The notes: a model not told the origin generated them from the letters alone. Positions 31,802-43,660 are shown, counted from the stretch's first letter. The stretch is DNA of 64,000 bases from Aspidapion aeneum (GCA_963576565.1 OY755042.1:101860185-101924184); one strand, 5' to 3'. Numbers and translations are program-made.

Positions 31802-32639
31802 CGTCTATGCTAGATATACCGCTGCCTTGGGGGGGAGTGATATATATCGTTGGAAAAGAAATTTATTCAGCCTTAAAAATAAGTTTTAAAACCAGACATG
31901 AAGGACAATAAAATGAAAAAATATTGTTTTTCTATACCTCTCATTTATTTAAATGCCTGTAAAAGGGGCGTGTTATATATATCGTTAGAGAGGACTTTTG
32001 GTCAGCCTCAATAACAATTACTTAGTTGTTTTTGGCTAAGTTTAAAGTTTGCAAATAATTAGAAAAATACTGTAAAAGATCACTTTTGAGGGGGGCGACA
32101 GGGAAGATGCTCCCTTCCCCCAATTTAAATAAATTTAACTCGAAAAATTTAATACTAATCAAAAATATTTTTTTACTCAACTTGAGTATTATTTACTGAG
32201 TTACAGAAATGAATGTTCAAAATTTAGGTTTGATTTAAGGATTTCTACAAACACATTTATTTTTATTTCAAGGCGGCTACTTTAAAAGTAAATATTTAAC
32301 TACATACAATGGGTTTTTCAACAAAAATACTTTAAAAAAAAAAACAATATGTTAAGGATACAAAATGCCGCAAGAAAAATAAAAAAAATATATTTTAAAT
32401 TCCCTTTTTTTCATAGGCCTATGGAAAGTGCACCACTGCCCAAGGTACATGGTTAAAAAGGAAATTTTATCGGCTTGCAAAATGATCTTTAGAATATTTT
32501 TAGAAAAGTTGACCATTTTCGAGGTATTAGCAAAGAACCGTGAAAAACCACGTTTAAGGCTTGCGGGGTGGTTCCCTTTTGTAAAATGTTCGGGCGAGTC
32601 TTATGTCTATCCATACCAAGTGTGTTGCTGCTATCATTA
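31802..32639. other. Intergenic with an old tandem duplication
   Basis: A block with GTGATATATATCGTTGGA... near 31837 recurs as GTTATATATATCGTTAGA near 31970, suggesting a diverged ~135-bp tandem pair. No gene. Confidence 0.4.
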
Positions 32640-33060
32640 AACGCTGTATCGGACCCCGAAAAACCTGAACTACTAAGCTAAACTGACCATACATCACATT
32701 CTGTGATATAACGTTTGAAAGTAAATTTCTTTATCCACCGTAAAGTCAAAAAAAATATTTTATCGTCAGAAGCTTAGTTTTTACGGAAATTGGATGAAAC
32801 ATTGTAACAAACTTGACTTGTTTGGTTTGGGAATGGGGAATTACTAAATAACTTCCACCCTGTTACACACTGTCTAAAAGGAAATTCTGTTGCCTACGAC
32901 AAAGTATAAAACACATTTTTTGATAAAGAGCTTAGTTTTTAAGAAAATCGGGCAAAACATGTAAAAAACATTAACAAAAAATTTTCAAACGATTTTCATT
33001 TACAGGCGTCGTAAAACAGTGCCCAACTACAGGCTGTAACGTCGCAGCATATTATTTCAA
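32640..33060 (+). repeat. Diverged ~175-bp repeat units
   Basis: Two to three units of the type found inside the next element (GAAGCTTAGTTTTTACGG and AGAGCTTAGTTTTTAAG are the anchors about 180 bp apart). Confidence 0.6.
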
Positions 33061-33084
33061 AATGCTTTCCGTTTTCGGTCTAGA

Positions 33085-35562
33085 AGCAAATCATATTACT
33101 TTTTGGCAACAGACCATTTCCTCCTAATTTGACCCCGCTGAATCCGAATATCTCAGTTGCCAACTCGAAAAATCGACAGGGACGGAGAAAATCCCCCCGA
33201 AACCCTCAAAAACCTGATTTTTTTCAGTTTTATGCAATTTTCTCGAAAACTAACCTTTTTATCAAAAATTGCAAAGAACAGTTTTTTGTGAAAAATAAAA
33301 TTCCCTTTCCAACGATGTATTGGCCAATAAGGTTAGGAAAGGCAAGTAGCTCTTCAGTGGTGTACGTAAATTGGGATTATTTAGAAAAAACATGTTTATT
33401 ATAGGTTTTTCAAAATTTTCTCAAAAACTACATTTTTTAGGAAAAAATATGTAGTATACTTTATTGTAGAACATAACATTTTCCTTCAAAAACTTTATTA
33501 AAATGTCGGGTTATTACCATATTTAAGGCTTCAGGGGCGTACTAATATAAACTTATTTTTAAAAATAACTGAAATAATCAGTTTCTCTTGCATATTTAAA
33601 TATCTTTTCTAACTAAGATTTTCAGAAAAAAATGTTCCTTTATTCTTTATTGCGGATAAGACAATTTCTTTTAAGATGATATATTACAAAGTGAGGTTAA
33701 TGTTATGATAAATACTTCAAAAAGTTTCGTAATTCATACCTACTAAAATAAAAAGTTTCCAAATTAAAATAAACTGTTTTTTGATTAGATTATATATTTT
33801 GATTTACCTAAATAAGTTCTTTAAAGCAAAAAAACACCGGTGGTTATAAGGGAGGGGGCATAGAGGCCATGGCCTCCCCTAAGCAATATTTTTGTGCAGA
33901 AAGTAACAGTACTAACTTTAACACAGATGTTTTTGATTATTTTTTTAAGCATATGGAACTAAAAATAAAGTGGTGAATCTTATGCAACGGTTTGGGGGGG
34001 GGGGGGAAATAATCATGATTCGATACTCATTGGGATCAACAACCAACCTGTCAACCTGTTAGGAAGAGTTTCATATTTTTTTGCCTTATACTTATGCAAT
34101 TTACGGACGCCCCTGGAGAGTTTTCCATACTATGAGTCACATTTTGTGACCCACTATTTAAAAGGACATTTTATTATCGGGCCCTCCGCCGAAGCCATAA
34201 AAGGTCGAAAGTACAAAAGGTCGAAAAAAATCGACAAAACAAAATATTAAAAATACAAATTTACCGTATCAAGTCGAATTGACCTGTCCAGTCGATGTGG
34301 ACCCGCGGCCGTACTTTCGATCTTTTGTACTTTCGACCTTTTATACTTTCGACCTTTTGAACTTTCGACCTTTTTTTGTTTTTTTATCTTTTGTACTTTC
34401 GACTTTTTGTACTTTCGACCTTTTGTATTTTCGACCTTTTCTACTTTCGACCTTATTTTTTCGACCTTTTGACCTTTTGTAGTTTCGACCTTTTATCCGC
34501 CGCTCTTTATTATCCACCGAAAAGCTAATAAGACACAAAATTGATTAGTTTGGATTGATCTTAAATAATTTCTTTAAATTACGAACACCACTGGAGCGGT
34601 AAATATAAAATAACTTCTACTTCGTTATACATCGTTTGAAAGGAAATTTTATTGGCTATGACGAAGTATAAAACACATTTTTTGATAAAGAGCTTGGTTT
34701 TGCAGAAAATTGAATAAAACGTATGAAAAACATGTTTTTTTTAATGATTTGTTGAAATCACCCCCATTGACGGACGTCGCTGGAGAGTTTGCTATAAGTC
34801 AAACCCCACCGAATTTCACATTTTTAAAAAGGGAATTTCCCTCTATAAAAAAGTGTAGAACAAGTTTTTTCATGTTAAGCTTAGTTTTTGAGAAAATTAG
34901 ATAAAATCTGTAACAAAAATGGTTTATTTTCTGTTTTTTCAAAATTAATTTAATTTACGGATGCCCCTGAAGTTTTATTTATAAAACTGATTTAATCATG
35001 TTCTACATCATTTTGAAGGAAATTTTATTCAGTATACCAAAATGTAATACATGGTTTTCTGTAGATATTAGTTTTCAAAAAAATTAAATCAATCTTGGAA
35101 AAACATAAGTATTTTTTCAACTTTTTTTAATTACTTCAATAAACGGACGCCGCTGGAGAGCTTGTTGTTAGTCTAACTTTATTAAGTCATACCATGTTGA
35201 AAAGGGAATTTTATTGTCTACAATAAAGTGTATTAAACATTTTTCTCTTAGAAGCTTAGTTTTTAAGAAAACCTCAAACTTTCAGATTTTGGGGGGTCTG
35301 GGGGGTTTTTGGAGGTTTTTGCAGCCATTTAAGAAAAAAATAATATGTTATTATTTTTTAATTATACAAATATATATTTTGAATGTACACCTGTGACAAT
35401 TTGGGCTTTCCAGCGGCAATTTAAAATTCCGCCGCCATTTTGGCCGCCATCTTAAATATCTCAGCCCCTGTCAATATTTCGAGTTGGCAACAGGGATATT
35501 CGGATTCAGCGGGGTCAAAATAGGGGGAATTGCCCATTTACCAAAAAGTAATATAAAATGCT
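33085..35562. mobile_element. Long-TIR element with internal ~175-bp tandem repeats
   Basis: The first ~100 bp (AAGCAAATCATATTACTTTT, GACCCCGCTGAATCCGAATA, GTTGCCAACTCGAAA) recur inverted at 35470-35562. The interior is a run of loosely tandem units of about 175 bp, each with AGCTTAGTTTTT(A/G)AGAAAA, AACATGTTTTT and a GGACGCC(A/C)CTGGAGAG hinge. Structures of TIR plus satellite-like core occur in Foldback and HINE/Helentron-type elements, but neither diagnosis is proven here. Other partial copies: 10225 and 18780. A MULE has inserted in it. No transposase. Confidence 0.65.
34179..34505. mobile_element. Foldback-like MULE, non-autonomous, copy 2
   Basis: Left end GGGCCCTCCGCCGAAGCCAT then AAAAGGTCG; minus-strand right end GAGCGGCGGATAAAAGG. 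Perfect 9-bp target duplication TTTATTATC at 34170-34178 and 34506-34514. The interior shares the CAAGTCGAATTGACCTGTCC core with copy 1, but the second half of the core is deleted so that the right 15-bp-unit arm directly follows it. Independent confirmation of the 9-bp rule. Confidence 0.85.
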
Positions 35563-35578
35563 TGAATGAACTAACAAC

Positions 35579-36828
35579 TAGAGGTGTTGAAAAAGTAACT
35601 ATTCGTTACTCGAGTACTTGTTACTCGACAAATAACGGAGTAACGAATACCGATCCGAAAATTAAATGATTAGTTTCGTTACTGCGATTACTTTGATTCC
35701 TTCGAGTATTTTAGTATTCAGTAATCACTCCAAAGTCTTTAATCCAAAATCAGGGAGTAGTAAAGTAAAGTAACTAAAGCATTTAAATTGTATTTGTAAA
35801 AGGTAATTTTTTTGTATATTTTTTGAGTTCTCGTCTAAGATTGTTATTTTTGTCTCTATTTATATTTACTTTTATATTTTAAGTATGTATGTCTTTGTAT
35901 GTAAGGCATCAGATCTTTAAATCAAAGTTGTACACAGAACAGTTCCTACGTAATTCCTACCTTTATTTTTTTAATTTTAACCCGCATTTTGATCATTTCA
36001 ATTGAATATTTCCATAATCTCAACAACAAAAATATACCTATAGTTGAGTATGTATATAAGTGCCAACGCGTCATAGCTATGGTAAACCAAGTTTTGCGGC
36101 AAAATCTATGTAAAGAAGCCCCAAAAAATTGTTGTTTCACTTTGTACCTGCAGTGTGCCGCTTTATATGTCTATAATAAAACACCGAGACCTTTTAAAGG
36201 AGATATAAAATAGGTACTTACCTAATAAATAAAGATCCGAATAAAAGAAGCTCCAAAGTTATATTAAAATGTGCCCAAATATTGATTTAGTTGCAAAAAC
36301 GGTAATTTGTTTTGTAAAAAGTCGGTCCCAATTTGTTTGACATTAAAACAGTCAAAACAACAACGAACAGAAAATGTCATAGCCCGGCTAAATCAATATG
36401 TTCGTAACAACCAGACAATAGTTATGTTATTATATATGTTCCTTTCTAATAAAATCGTTTAGAAGAAGACATAAATAAAAAGCAAGTAAAATAGTAAGCT
36501 AATGACTAATTAGTGCAGTGCCTTGTTCTGGGAATCAATACCAATCAAAAAATTACAGGAAGTGCGGGCCACTCTATGTACCCCTCTACTCCCTTCTCGC
36601 CCATTCTGGTTTTGATGACGCGGTGCCACTTTAATACAACATCAAGTATACAAGTAAATGATCTTCGAATTAACGAAAGTCCCAGAATTTTGCACTAATT
36701 GTATGATTAAATTGAATACAGTTACAGTTATCAAAGTAACGATAGTAACGAATATATAAAATGATTACTTAGTAGGCGAGTACCGATTAGTAACGAGTAT
36801 TCAAAAGTAACGAAAATCAACACCTCTA
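35579..36828. mobile_element. 1.25-kb hAT-type MITE, TAGAGGTGTTGA family
   Basis: Left end TAGAGGTGTTGAAAAAGTAA, minus-strand right end TAGAGGTGTTGATTTTCGTT, both followed by clusters of GTTACT/AGTAAC motifs (GTTACTCGAGTACTTGTTAC on the left). Eight-bp duplication with one mismatch: CTAACAAC at 35571-35578, CCAACAAC at 36829-36836. AGAGGTG ends with subterminal AGTAAC clusters are characteristic of many hAT families. No transposase frame. Confidence 0.8.
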
Positions 36829-37001
36829 CCAACAACCAGCTGACATTTCGCTGAGCATTGCTCTTACTTCATACAGGTTGAATTTTTGCAATTTGAAAAT
36901 TCTTGAAGATCGTTACTGAAAAAAATTTCTTAAGTAACCAATACTTTTTGCTTAAATCTAAATATTGTGTGAAATAAAAAATATTTGTTCTATAAAGTAC
37001 A

Positions 37002-37260
37002 CGGTAAAAACATTTTTCTTAGATCAAAGCAAATTACTTTGAAGTAAAATAATTTGTGCTTTCCTATTCATCAAAAGAATATGTTCTTGATATTACACAA
37101 AAAATGTCTTGCCTCTTTATTTTAATGTAAAACAGAAATTGTTTTATTATAAATTGGAACTGAATTAATCTAAGGCACCATTTTCTCTGGAAGCTAAATA
37201 TTACTTATATCAATTTGCTCTGTTACAAAATGGAGTATACTGAAACAAAACAATTAAAGA
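37002..37260 (+). mobile_element. ACGGTAAAAA-family MITE, partial copy
   Basis: Matches the 19583 element from its left end for about 250 bp (CTTAGATCAAAGCAAATTAC, AAATTGGAACTGAATTAATC) and then breaks off; the right terminus is absent. Confidence 0.7.
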
Positions 37261-37440
37261 AGACATTTTTTCATTATTGTTGTATTGTCATCGGACCACT
37301 ATATGTATACCAAATTTCATCCAAATCGGATAATGGGAAGTGTGTCAAAAACGCTTCACAAGATTTGATAGATAGTTAGTTAAATAGTTAGTTAGATAGT
37401 TAGTTAGATAGTTAGTTAGATAGTTAGTTAGATAGTTAGA
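37261..37440 (+). repeat. Retroelement-like tail with (TAGTTAGATAGT)n minisatellite
   Basis: CCAAATTTCATCCAAATCGG near 37311 is a motif often seen near the 3' ends of insect non-LTR elements. It is followed from 37367 by six copies of a 12-bp unit TAGTTAGATAGT, which resembles the simple-repeat tail such elements carry. The element body is not identifiable. Confidence 0.6.
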
Positions 37441-38159
37441 CAGAACATCTGAAGCTAAATAAAAGCTTGTAATTAGAAAGAAAACTGGTTTATGTTTTTA
37501 AATAAAAATTCATATTGAAATTTACCTTTCTAGATTCTAGAGCAATTTTGTAAAAACTTCTTTACTTTCAATAAATTCGTTTCTCTTTCCCATACAATAT
37601 AATGTGGCATGGGCATAAGCCAAACTGACCACGGGATACAAAACAGAATTTTTAAACAAGTCCATTCCTTACAATGGAGCTTTATACAAGACATGAATAG
37701 AGGGTTGAGCACTTTAGTGAAGAAGACTGAGAGAAGTTATATTTTTTGTATTTAATTGTTTTGTTGGCCTTGCTTTGAAAAGATAAAGATAAAAAGGCCT
37801 GGTGTCGAAATACAGACAGCATTGGGCGTAGGAGTGCTAAGTTATTTATTTTCCTACAAAAGAAACGGATGTCGCTCCTGAGGGATATCTGAAACTTATC
37901 TTTTGATATTAAAGTAGAGACACCCCGAGGATTCCTCCTTTTATGATGAAGTCACGCACCGAACGAGAAGAGCGAACCTTTATAATCTGTGAACAGGTCC
38001 GACTCTAGAACTCTGGAAACCTGCACAGAGATTTATCATTACTAGCCTGCGCAGCAATGTTTAGAGTCACACTAGCGAATACTGATAAAGTAAATTTTAA
38101 TAAAATGTACCTTATTTTTAAAGTAGGTATTTAATTTTAAAATATATATCGCAGTAGAT
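37441..38159. other. No gene recognised
   Basis: No supported feature. Confidence 0.4.
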
Positions 38160-38935
38160 CAAAAAAACGGCATCAACTTAACGACCGATTTACCATATAC
38201 AGACTACAGTTTGCTGACGACCAAGTAATTGTTGCTAATGACAAAGAAGACATGGAGTATATGATGAGACAGTTAACGGAAGAATACCAAAAGTGAGTTA
38301 GAACTAGGCAATGAACAAACAATATCTCCATGCAATGAGTATGTATACTTGGATGTCACATTTGACAAGACATGAACAGACTGTAAAGAACTGGAAAAAA
38401 GAATAGTAAAAGCAAAAAAGGTTATTGGATGTCTTAACAGTATTTTATGGAGCAGAGAGGTAAAAAAGAATGTAAAATTTAACATTTATAAAACAATGGT
38501 CAAAAGTACGCTGTTTTATGAAATAGAGACTTGTCACGTAACAAAAAAATACAAAACAAGAATAGAAACTGTCGAAATGAATGCAATAAGAAGATCAATG
38601 AAAATATCTAGAACAGATTATATAAGAAATGAGATCATAAAAGAAAGAATGGGAATCGAGAGAAGTATAACGGATGAATAACTAAAAGACAAATGATATG
38701 GTACGGCCACGTACAACGGATGAACGATGAAAGATTACCAAAGCAGGTCCTAGAATGACAACCAATAAGGCGCAGACAAAGTGGGCATCCTAAACTAGAA
38801 TGACAACAGTCAATCCAAAGATCAATGAATAAAAAAAACCTAACAGAAGATGATTGTCAGGATCGAAGGAGGTGGAGAATAGGCGTCGGACAACGTAGAC
38901 AAACGTTCTAAAACGACATAGTCATCTAATCTTTT
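38160..38935 (+). pseudogene. LINE 3' part, WYGHVQRM family, copy 2
   Basis: Starts within the RT palm with YRLQFADDQVIVANDKEDME (about 38198-38257), so the catalytic FADD is intact. After a TGA it continues LELGNEQTISPCNEYVYLDV, then KELEKRIVKAKKVIGCLNSI and a 61-codon frame with METCHV-like sequence, AIRRSMKISRTDYIRNEIIK and ERMGIERSITDE. The tail reads QMIWYGHVQRMNDERLPKQV and LTEDDCQDRRRWRIGVGQRR. About six stops or shifts. Same family as 24215-24690. Confidence 0.85.
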
Positions 38936-39372
38936 TTATATCTAATACTTTTGAACTCGGTTGCAGCGCTGCAATTTTTTTAGGTTTAACGGGCAATCAC
39001 TTTTTGGCGACTCCACACTCTCGCCGCGGTACAGCGAGATAGGCCTAGACAAAGAGTGTAGATGGGACCCCTCGCTTCGGTTCGTCTTGTCTTTTCTCGC
39101 CTCGCTGGGTCTCCATTTGTGTATGAATTCTTGAATGAGTGAGAAGGAGTACTCTCTTAAAATCTGGTCAAAGTCGAACTGCGCATGCGATCTCACTTGA
39201 TTTCCGTAAGGTGAGATGAAGGCACGGATCACCTAGGTGATCCGTGGTGAAGGCTCACCAAATCTCAAAACGCTATTCTTTATGCCGTGAGGTGAGTTGT
39301 CACTTTTACGGGTGAACTTAAGTTCATCACCTTTTTCCAAGAGGAAATACATTCATGGGAGTTTTTGTGGTG
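38936..39372. other. GC-richer intergenic patch with palindrome
   Basis: Contains a 96-codon minus-strand frame (38942-39232) with balanced composition (RAFISPYGNQVRSHAQFDFD, KWRPSEARKDKTNRSEGSHL) that I cannot assign; it could be a gene fragment. The palindrome at 39223-39246 lies at its start. Confidence 0.3.
39223..39246. repeat. Perfect 24-bp palindrome
   Basis: CACGGATCACCT followed directly by its reverse complement AGGTGATCCGTG, no loop. Flanking copies of AAGGTGAG and GCTCACC add weaker dyad symmetry. Confidence 0.9.
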
Positions 39373-39596
39373 GTTATAACCATTGGCGTAGCTAGCCTTG
39401 CTTTTCAGGGGGGGCCGTGGCCCCGGTCTATCTTGAACAAAAAGCAAACATAGGTTTTAAAGAGTCGTGCAAAGTGTGCAATGAATAAAAAAAAAATACG
39501 CGCATTAAATGTTCTAATATTTTAATATAACAAATTTAATAATACATTTACCAACTTATTTATATGTATACACAGGAAGTATGTAATTCAGCAATT

Positions 39597-40026
39597 CTAC
39601 AAAGAAAGTTTTCTACGTCGCTGACTGAAAGCGTCTACCACACTGTCTAAGTCGACCTCAACATCTTTTTCTATGAATAACAATGACAAACTTGAGTGTC
39701 TCTCTTGAGTCATAGTTGTTCTAAGCCAATTAAAAACTCTCCTCATGGCAGAGAAAGACCTCTCACAAGTTGCACTTGAAATTGGAAGAATACTCGCAAC
39801 TTTAAAAAGTTGGTAGAGGTTTGGATAGGTGTTTTCTGCTATATGTTGTTTGATAGAATCATGACCAACTGTTTGATTTAACCGAAAAATACAATTCTTG
39901 AAAACGGTAATTTCTGCTCTTAGAGTAGAAGTATTAATATTAAAAATTTCCCGGTATTGCTCGACGAATTTATTCCATTTAACGACGTGGGAAAACTTAA
40001 TATGAAAATGGTTATGAAATTGTCAC
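39597..40026 (-). pseudogene. hAT transposase carboxy-terminal exon (dimerisation domain)
   Basis: An open minus-strand frame of about 140 codons without its own start. It reads KFSHVVKWNKFVEQYREIFN, then FKNCIFRLNQTVGHDSIKQH, then PNLYQLFKVASILPISSATC and ERSFSAMRRVFNWLRTTMTQ and ends SQRRRKLSL before TAG. ATCERSFSAMRR...LR..M...R is the hAT carboxy-terminal dimerisation signature. The hAT-dimer motif is intact; the frame is open, but the catalytic body is missing. It pairs conceptually with the amino-terminal exons at 14775 and 17895, though from a different subfamily by its TIRs. Confidence 0.85.
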
Positions 40027-40339
40027 CAAAATCGGAAAATTTTCATAAGACACTAAACGCTAACCTCAAAAAAACTAAAAAGATTATTATATTTATTTTA
40101 GAAAAACAGTTTAAAAAGGTCTTTTATAACCTTACGACATCTACAACCCGATTTCGGAAACAGAGGAGCAAAGGTCGCTGTCTTTATTAAATGCGAAATT
40201 TAACTTACACTTCTATAATATTTTACAAGATGTCGCCAATATGTATGAAATATTAGGGTCACTGCATCCTGGAAGCCTGGCGTCTCCATGGGTAGCGACA
40301 AGCCCACGTGACCTGCCTCGGAATTTCCATGGGCGACTC

Positions 40340-40480
40340 GTCAACTTACCTCGGAATAATTAGAGTACCTACACGCAATTTTTCTACAATTTTGTAAATT
40401 AGGCTCGAATTTTTAGAGTACCTACAATTTTTCTAGAAGTTTGTAAAGCGATCTCAGAATTTTTAGAGTACCCACAGTAT
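40340..40480 (+). repeat. ~50-bp subterminal tandem repeat
   Basis: GGAAT(A/T)(A/T)TTAGAGTACC(T/C)AC followed by CAATTTTTCTA recurs about three times. Confidence 0.65.
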
Positions 40481-41097
40481 GTAAAATATTTTTTTAAAAA
40501 TTAAAAGACAATACTTATATTTTAAAAAAACTATAAAACAATTTAATGCATATACTTTTACTATTAGGTATAATATTCGTTATGGTAATTACCTACAATG
40601 ATAAAAAAAATATAATTTCTGTCGGATTACTCTAAATTTTGTCTTTTTTGTATCGTTGCTATAGTTTCTAAATTCATATTCCTGTGTACAAAAACATGAT
40701 ATTTTAAACAATATTTCAAAACTTTTATTTTTGTATTTTACATTTTTAAGTTCTTTAGATTTGGGATCAAATATGATCTTGAATAATCCAAATACATATT
40801 TTTCTTGTCCTGTACGTGACACGGACAAAGTCTTGTTCATAAATGTCAAATTAATTTCACTGATTCAAACATATGTTTTATGGAGCTACTGACTTAAATT
40901 TAAAAAAAAAGATATAAAAATAACTTTTAAGGTAGGTTTTAAGTATTTTATTGCTTTTTTCGGTATCTGGCACTATCTGGATATTAATATATTAAATTTA
41001 TTTATATTTAAAATAAAAAAATATGATAAAAAAGTTTACTACATATGTATGCTTTTAGACATCATCCTAAGAAATAGCTCTCATGTTTTCGATTTTT

Positions 41098-41245
41098 TGG
41101 TTCGAACGAAAAATTATCCAAAAACATTTTCTGCGAACGAAACATTCTCCAAAAACGTTTTCTTCAAACGGAAAATTGTTTCAAAACGTTTTCCTTGAAC
41201 GGAAATTTGTTCAAAAACATTTTCTTCAATTGGAAATTTGTTCAA
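41098..41245 (+). repeat. ~30-bp tandem repeat
   Basis: Five imperfect units of the type GAACGGAAAATT(G/A)TTCAAAAACGTTTTCTT. The units keep both strands open, giving spurious frames. Confidence 0.8.
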
Positions 41246-41628
41246 AACAGGCAAAACAAATTTTTCTAAAAAAAATTCTAGACCTCGCTTGCCAAACTTA
41301 ACTTTTACAGTTGCCAAACTTAACTTATATAGTTCAACTAAGGGGTCTTTTTTTAACATTCTTGTAAAAAAAACTTCCGTGACTTCTTTCCCGGGAACCT
41401 AGAGGGTATAAAACCCAACCGAACCAAACCATCCGAAACATATTTTCGAAAAATTATGTCCCTAAGTTAGCTTTCCGGTCCTCATTTTGGGAGGTTGAAA
41501 ACGGTGTTATTCTAACCTTTCTCAATTGACCGCAAACCTGTGACTTGGGGACATTTTTTTTGGTGGAAAAAGGTCAGGGGATATCTGGACCGGTTAGGAT
41601 ACGTTTGCGAGCAATTGACAAAGGTTAT

Positions 41629-41631
<3 letters not shown>

Positions 41632-41664
<33 letters not shown>
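41632..41664. repeat. (TG)n microsatellite
   Basis: About 16 units, immediately left of the Foldback-like arm. Confidence 0.95.
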
Positions 41665-41668
<4 letters not shown>

Positions 41669-41719
41669 CCTGTGTGTCTGTAGTATAGCCTTTTTTTGGC
41701 AATCATTACAAAATAGCAA

Positions 41720-41976
41720 CTTTCGATCTTTCGTTGGGACCTTTTGTTTTTCAATCTTTTGTTTTTCGACCTTTTGTATTTTCGACTTTTTGTATTTTCA
41801 ATCTTTTGTACTTTCGACCTTTTATATTTTCGACCTTTTGTACTTTCGATTTTTTGTATTTTCGATCTTTTGTATTTTCGACGTTTTGTATTTTAAATCT
41901 TATGTTCCCGACCTTTTTTACTTCCGACCTTTTGTATTTTAGATCTTTTGTACTTTCGACCTTTTATGTGCCGCCC
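41720..41976 (-). mobile_element. Foldback-like MULE fragment, copy 3 (one arm)
   Basis: About sixteen 15-bp units in a single orientation (GTACTTTCGACCTTTT type) ending in the family terminus, minus strand GGGCGGCACATAAAAGG. The opposite arm and core are missing and no 9-bp duplication is evident. Either a one-sided remnant or a copy whose other arm collapsed. Confidence 0.7.
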
Positions 41977-43660
41977 GCTGTTTTTTGGACACCGTTATAA
42001 AATAATACTAGGTATATTACAAACCTGGGGATTACAGTGTTTACTTTTAATCCCGCGGCAAGAATTTTGAAGCTTGATTAAAAGGGACTTTAATGCCAAT
42101 GTTTATATACTAAAAATAATAATAATCATAAAATAAATAAATATTAAGCCACCTACTCCGGTACTCTAGTTTTGGCATGTCAACCCCCGGTATATAATAA
42201 TACAGCGGGCAGTGATAGTTTTCATTTTTTTGGTGAGCTTTGGGCGCGTTGCTATGGTAGATATTAAACAAAAGTCACTCAGACGCTAACAAATATAGAA
42301 AAAAATGTGCAAAAAATAATATTTATTTTATAACAAACTAAATAGGTTTAGTTGAGAAAAAGTTCGAATTAAATTTCTTAAAGATGGAATAAACGAGGGA
42401 TCAAAGAATAAAGGCTATTCCTACTTTGAGATGGACATTGAAAAGGCCGCCAAAGAAAGCAGCTTTCAGAGTACCGAGAACGATGCAATAAAAAAAATAT
42501 CGAAAATTTCACCGAAAAGGTATTCCTGTTTTTCACCCTGGAGAAGTCAAGAAAGTTAAATGGTTCCTTTATATGAAAGCTATGCCAAAGGACACAATAC
42601 TAATAATCGAAACCAACCAAGTCATCAGCAAAATACAGTAAACTTCTGCCAAGCTGGAAGCAACAGAATAACCGTTATCCTGTATCATGATAGCTTTTTT
42701 GTTTTTTGTATTTTAATAAAATAAAAATATGATCCAAAAAACCTATATTTTGCCTTTATAGTTTTAAAGCAATTACTTTTATTCACCTAAGTCCATGAAA
42801 AAAGGGATTAAACGTACACTTTTATGCACTAGAATTAGTTTTCTATATTTTATAAAATGTCAAATAATTTTTGATTTCTTCTTTTCTAATAAATATTAAA
42901 ATCATAAAAGACATAGTTTTTATTCGACAATCTGAAAAGCATTATTTGAATGGTTTGTTTATTTGGACAGTCTAAATATATATACCGAGTGTGACGGACA
43001 GTTATTTACGTAACATTTGTAAACCATTTTATTTTTTAAATGCAAAAAAAGCTACGCTCCTGACAGTGTCAGATTCGTCATTTAACCAAAAATATTTAGC
43101 TGTCGTGTCGCTACCCTAAGAAGACACTACGTCTTCGTGATGCAGTGACCCTATGAAATATTCAATATGCATAATTATGTTGAAATTTAAAAAATATTTT
43201 CGGGAAATTGCATAAGTGCAGAAAAGTTACCGATAATTTAAAGAGAAAAAGCCTAATTTCGCAAGACAAGGGATTTTCCTGAAATGTAAACATTATCTGA
43301 ATGATTTTAAATTTTAATGCACCTATTTTATTTGAATATTTCCCGAATAATAATAGAAAAGTATGTATTTTCAGCGTCATGTTCTTTTACTAGTAGTCGG
43401 TAGGGGAGGCCTAAAATATCTTAGGGGGGCCTGAGGGACTTCAGGGGGGGGGCCAGGCCCCCCCTGCCCCCCCCCCCCCCTAGCTACGCCAATGGTTATA
43501 ACCTTAGTTTTGATTGTTAGTTTTGTTTTGAGCTTTTTTAAAGTGTGGAGATTATTAATATTAATTAGTAACCCGATATAAGGATAGAAATGTCACAAAA
43601 ACTCACGGGGATTTCGCTCAACTCACCTCACGGGCAGTCAAGCATAAACGTCCTGGTGCT

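Larger units (their letters stand above)
40255..43152. mobile_element. 2.9-kb TIR element with 10-bp target duplication, nested in the hAT
   Basis: Both ends are AGGGTCACTGCATC (14 bp, perfect inverted), with a second conserved block GGGTAGCGACA about 30 bp inside. Perfect 10-bp duplication ATGAAATATT at 40245-40254 and 43153-43162. A 9-10 bp duplication points to the MULE superfamily. The interior holds tandem repeats, a TG microsatellite and a Foldback-like arm, but no transposase I recognise; a decayed coding-like stretch at 42370-42660 is unassigned. Confidence 0.8.
39381..43494 (-). mobile_element. 4.1-kb hAT element (ZMYM1-like), split by a nested insertion
   Basis: Left end CATTGGCGTAGCTAGCCTTG, minus-strand right end CATTGGCGTAGCTAGGGGGG. 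Perfect 8-bp target duplication GTTATAAC at 39373-39380 and 43495-43502. The carboxy-terminal dimerisation domain of the transposase is present on the minus strand near the left end. A 2.9-kb element occupies 40255-43152; without it the hAT would be about 1.2 kb, so the 5' coding part had been deleted. Right shoulder is G/C-homopolymer rich. Confidence 0.85.

Noticed and set aside
37367..37440. CRISPR-like array
   Set aside because: A 12-bp tandem repeat without spacers.
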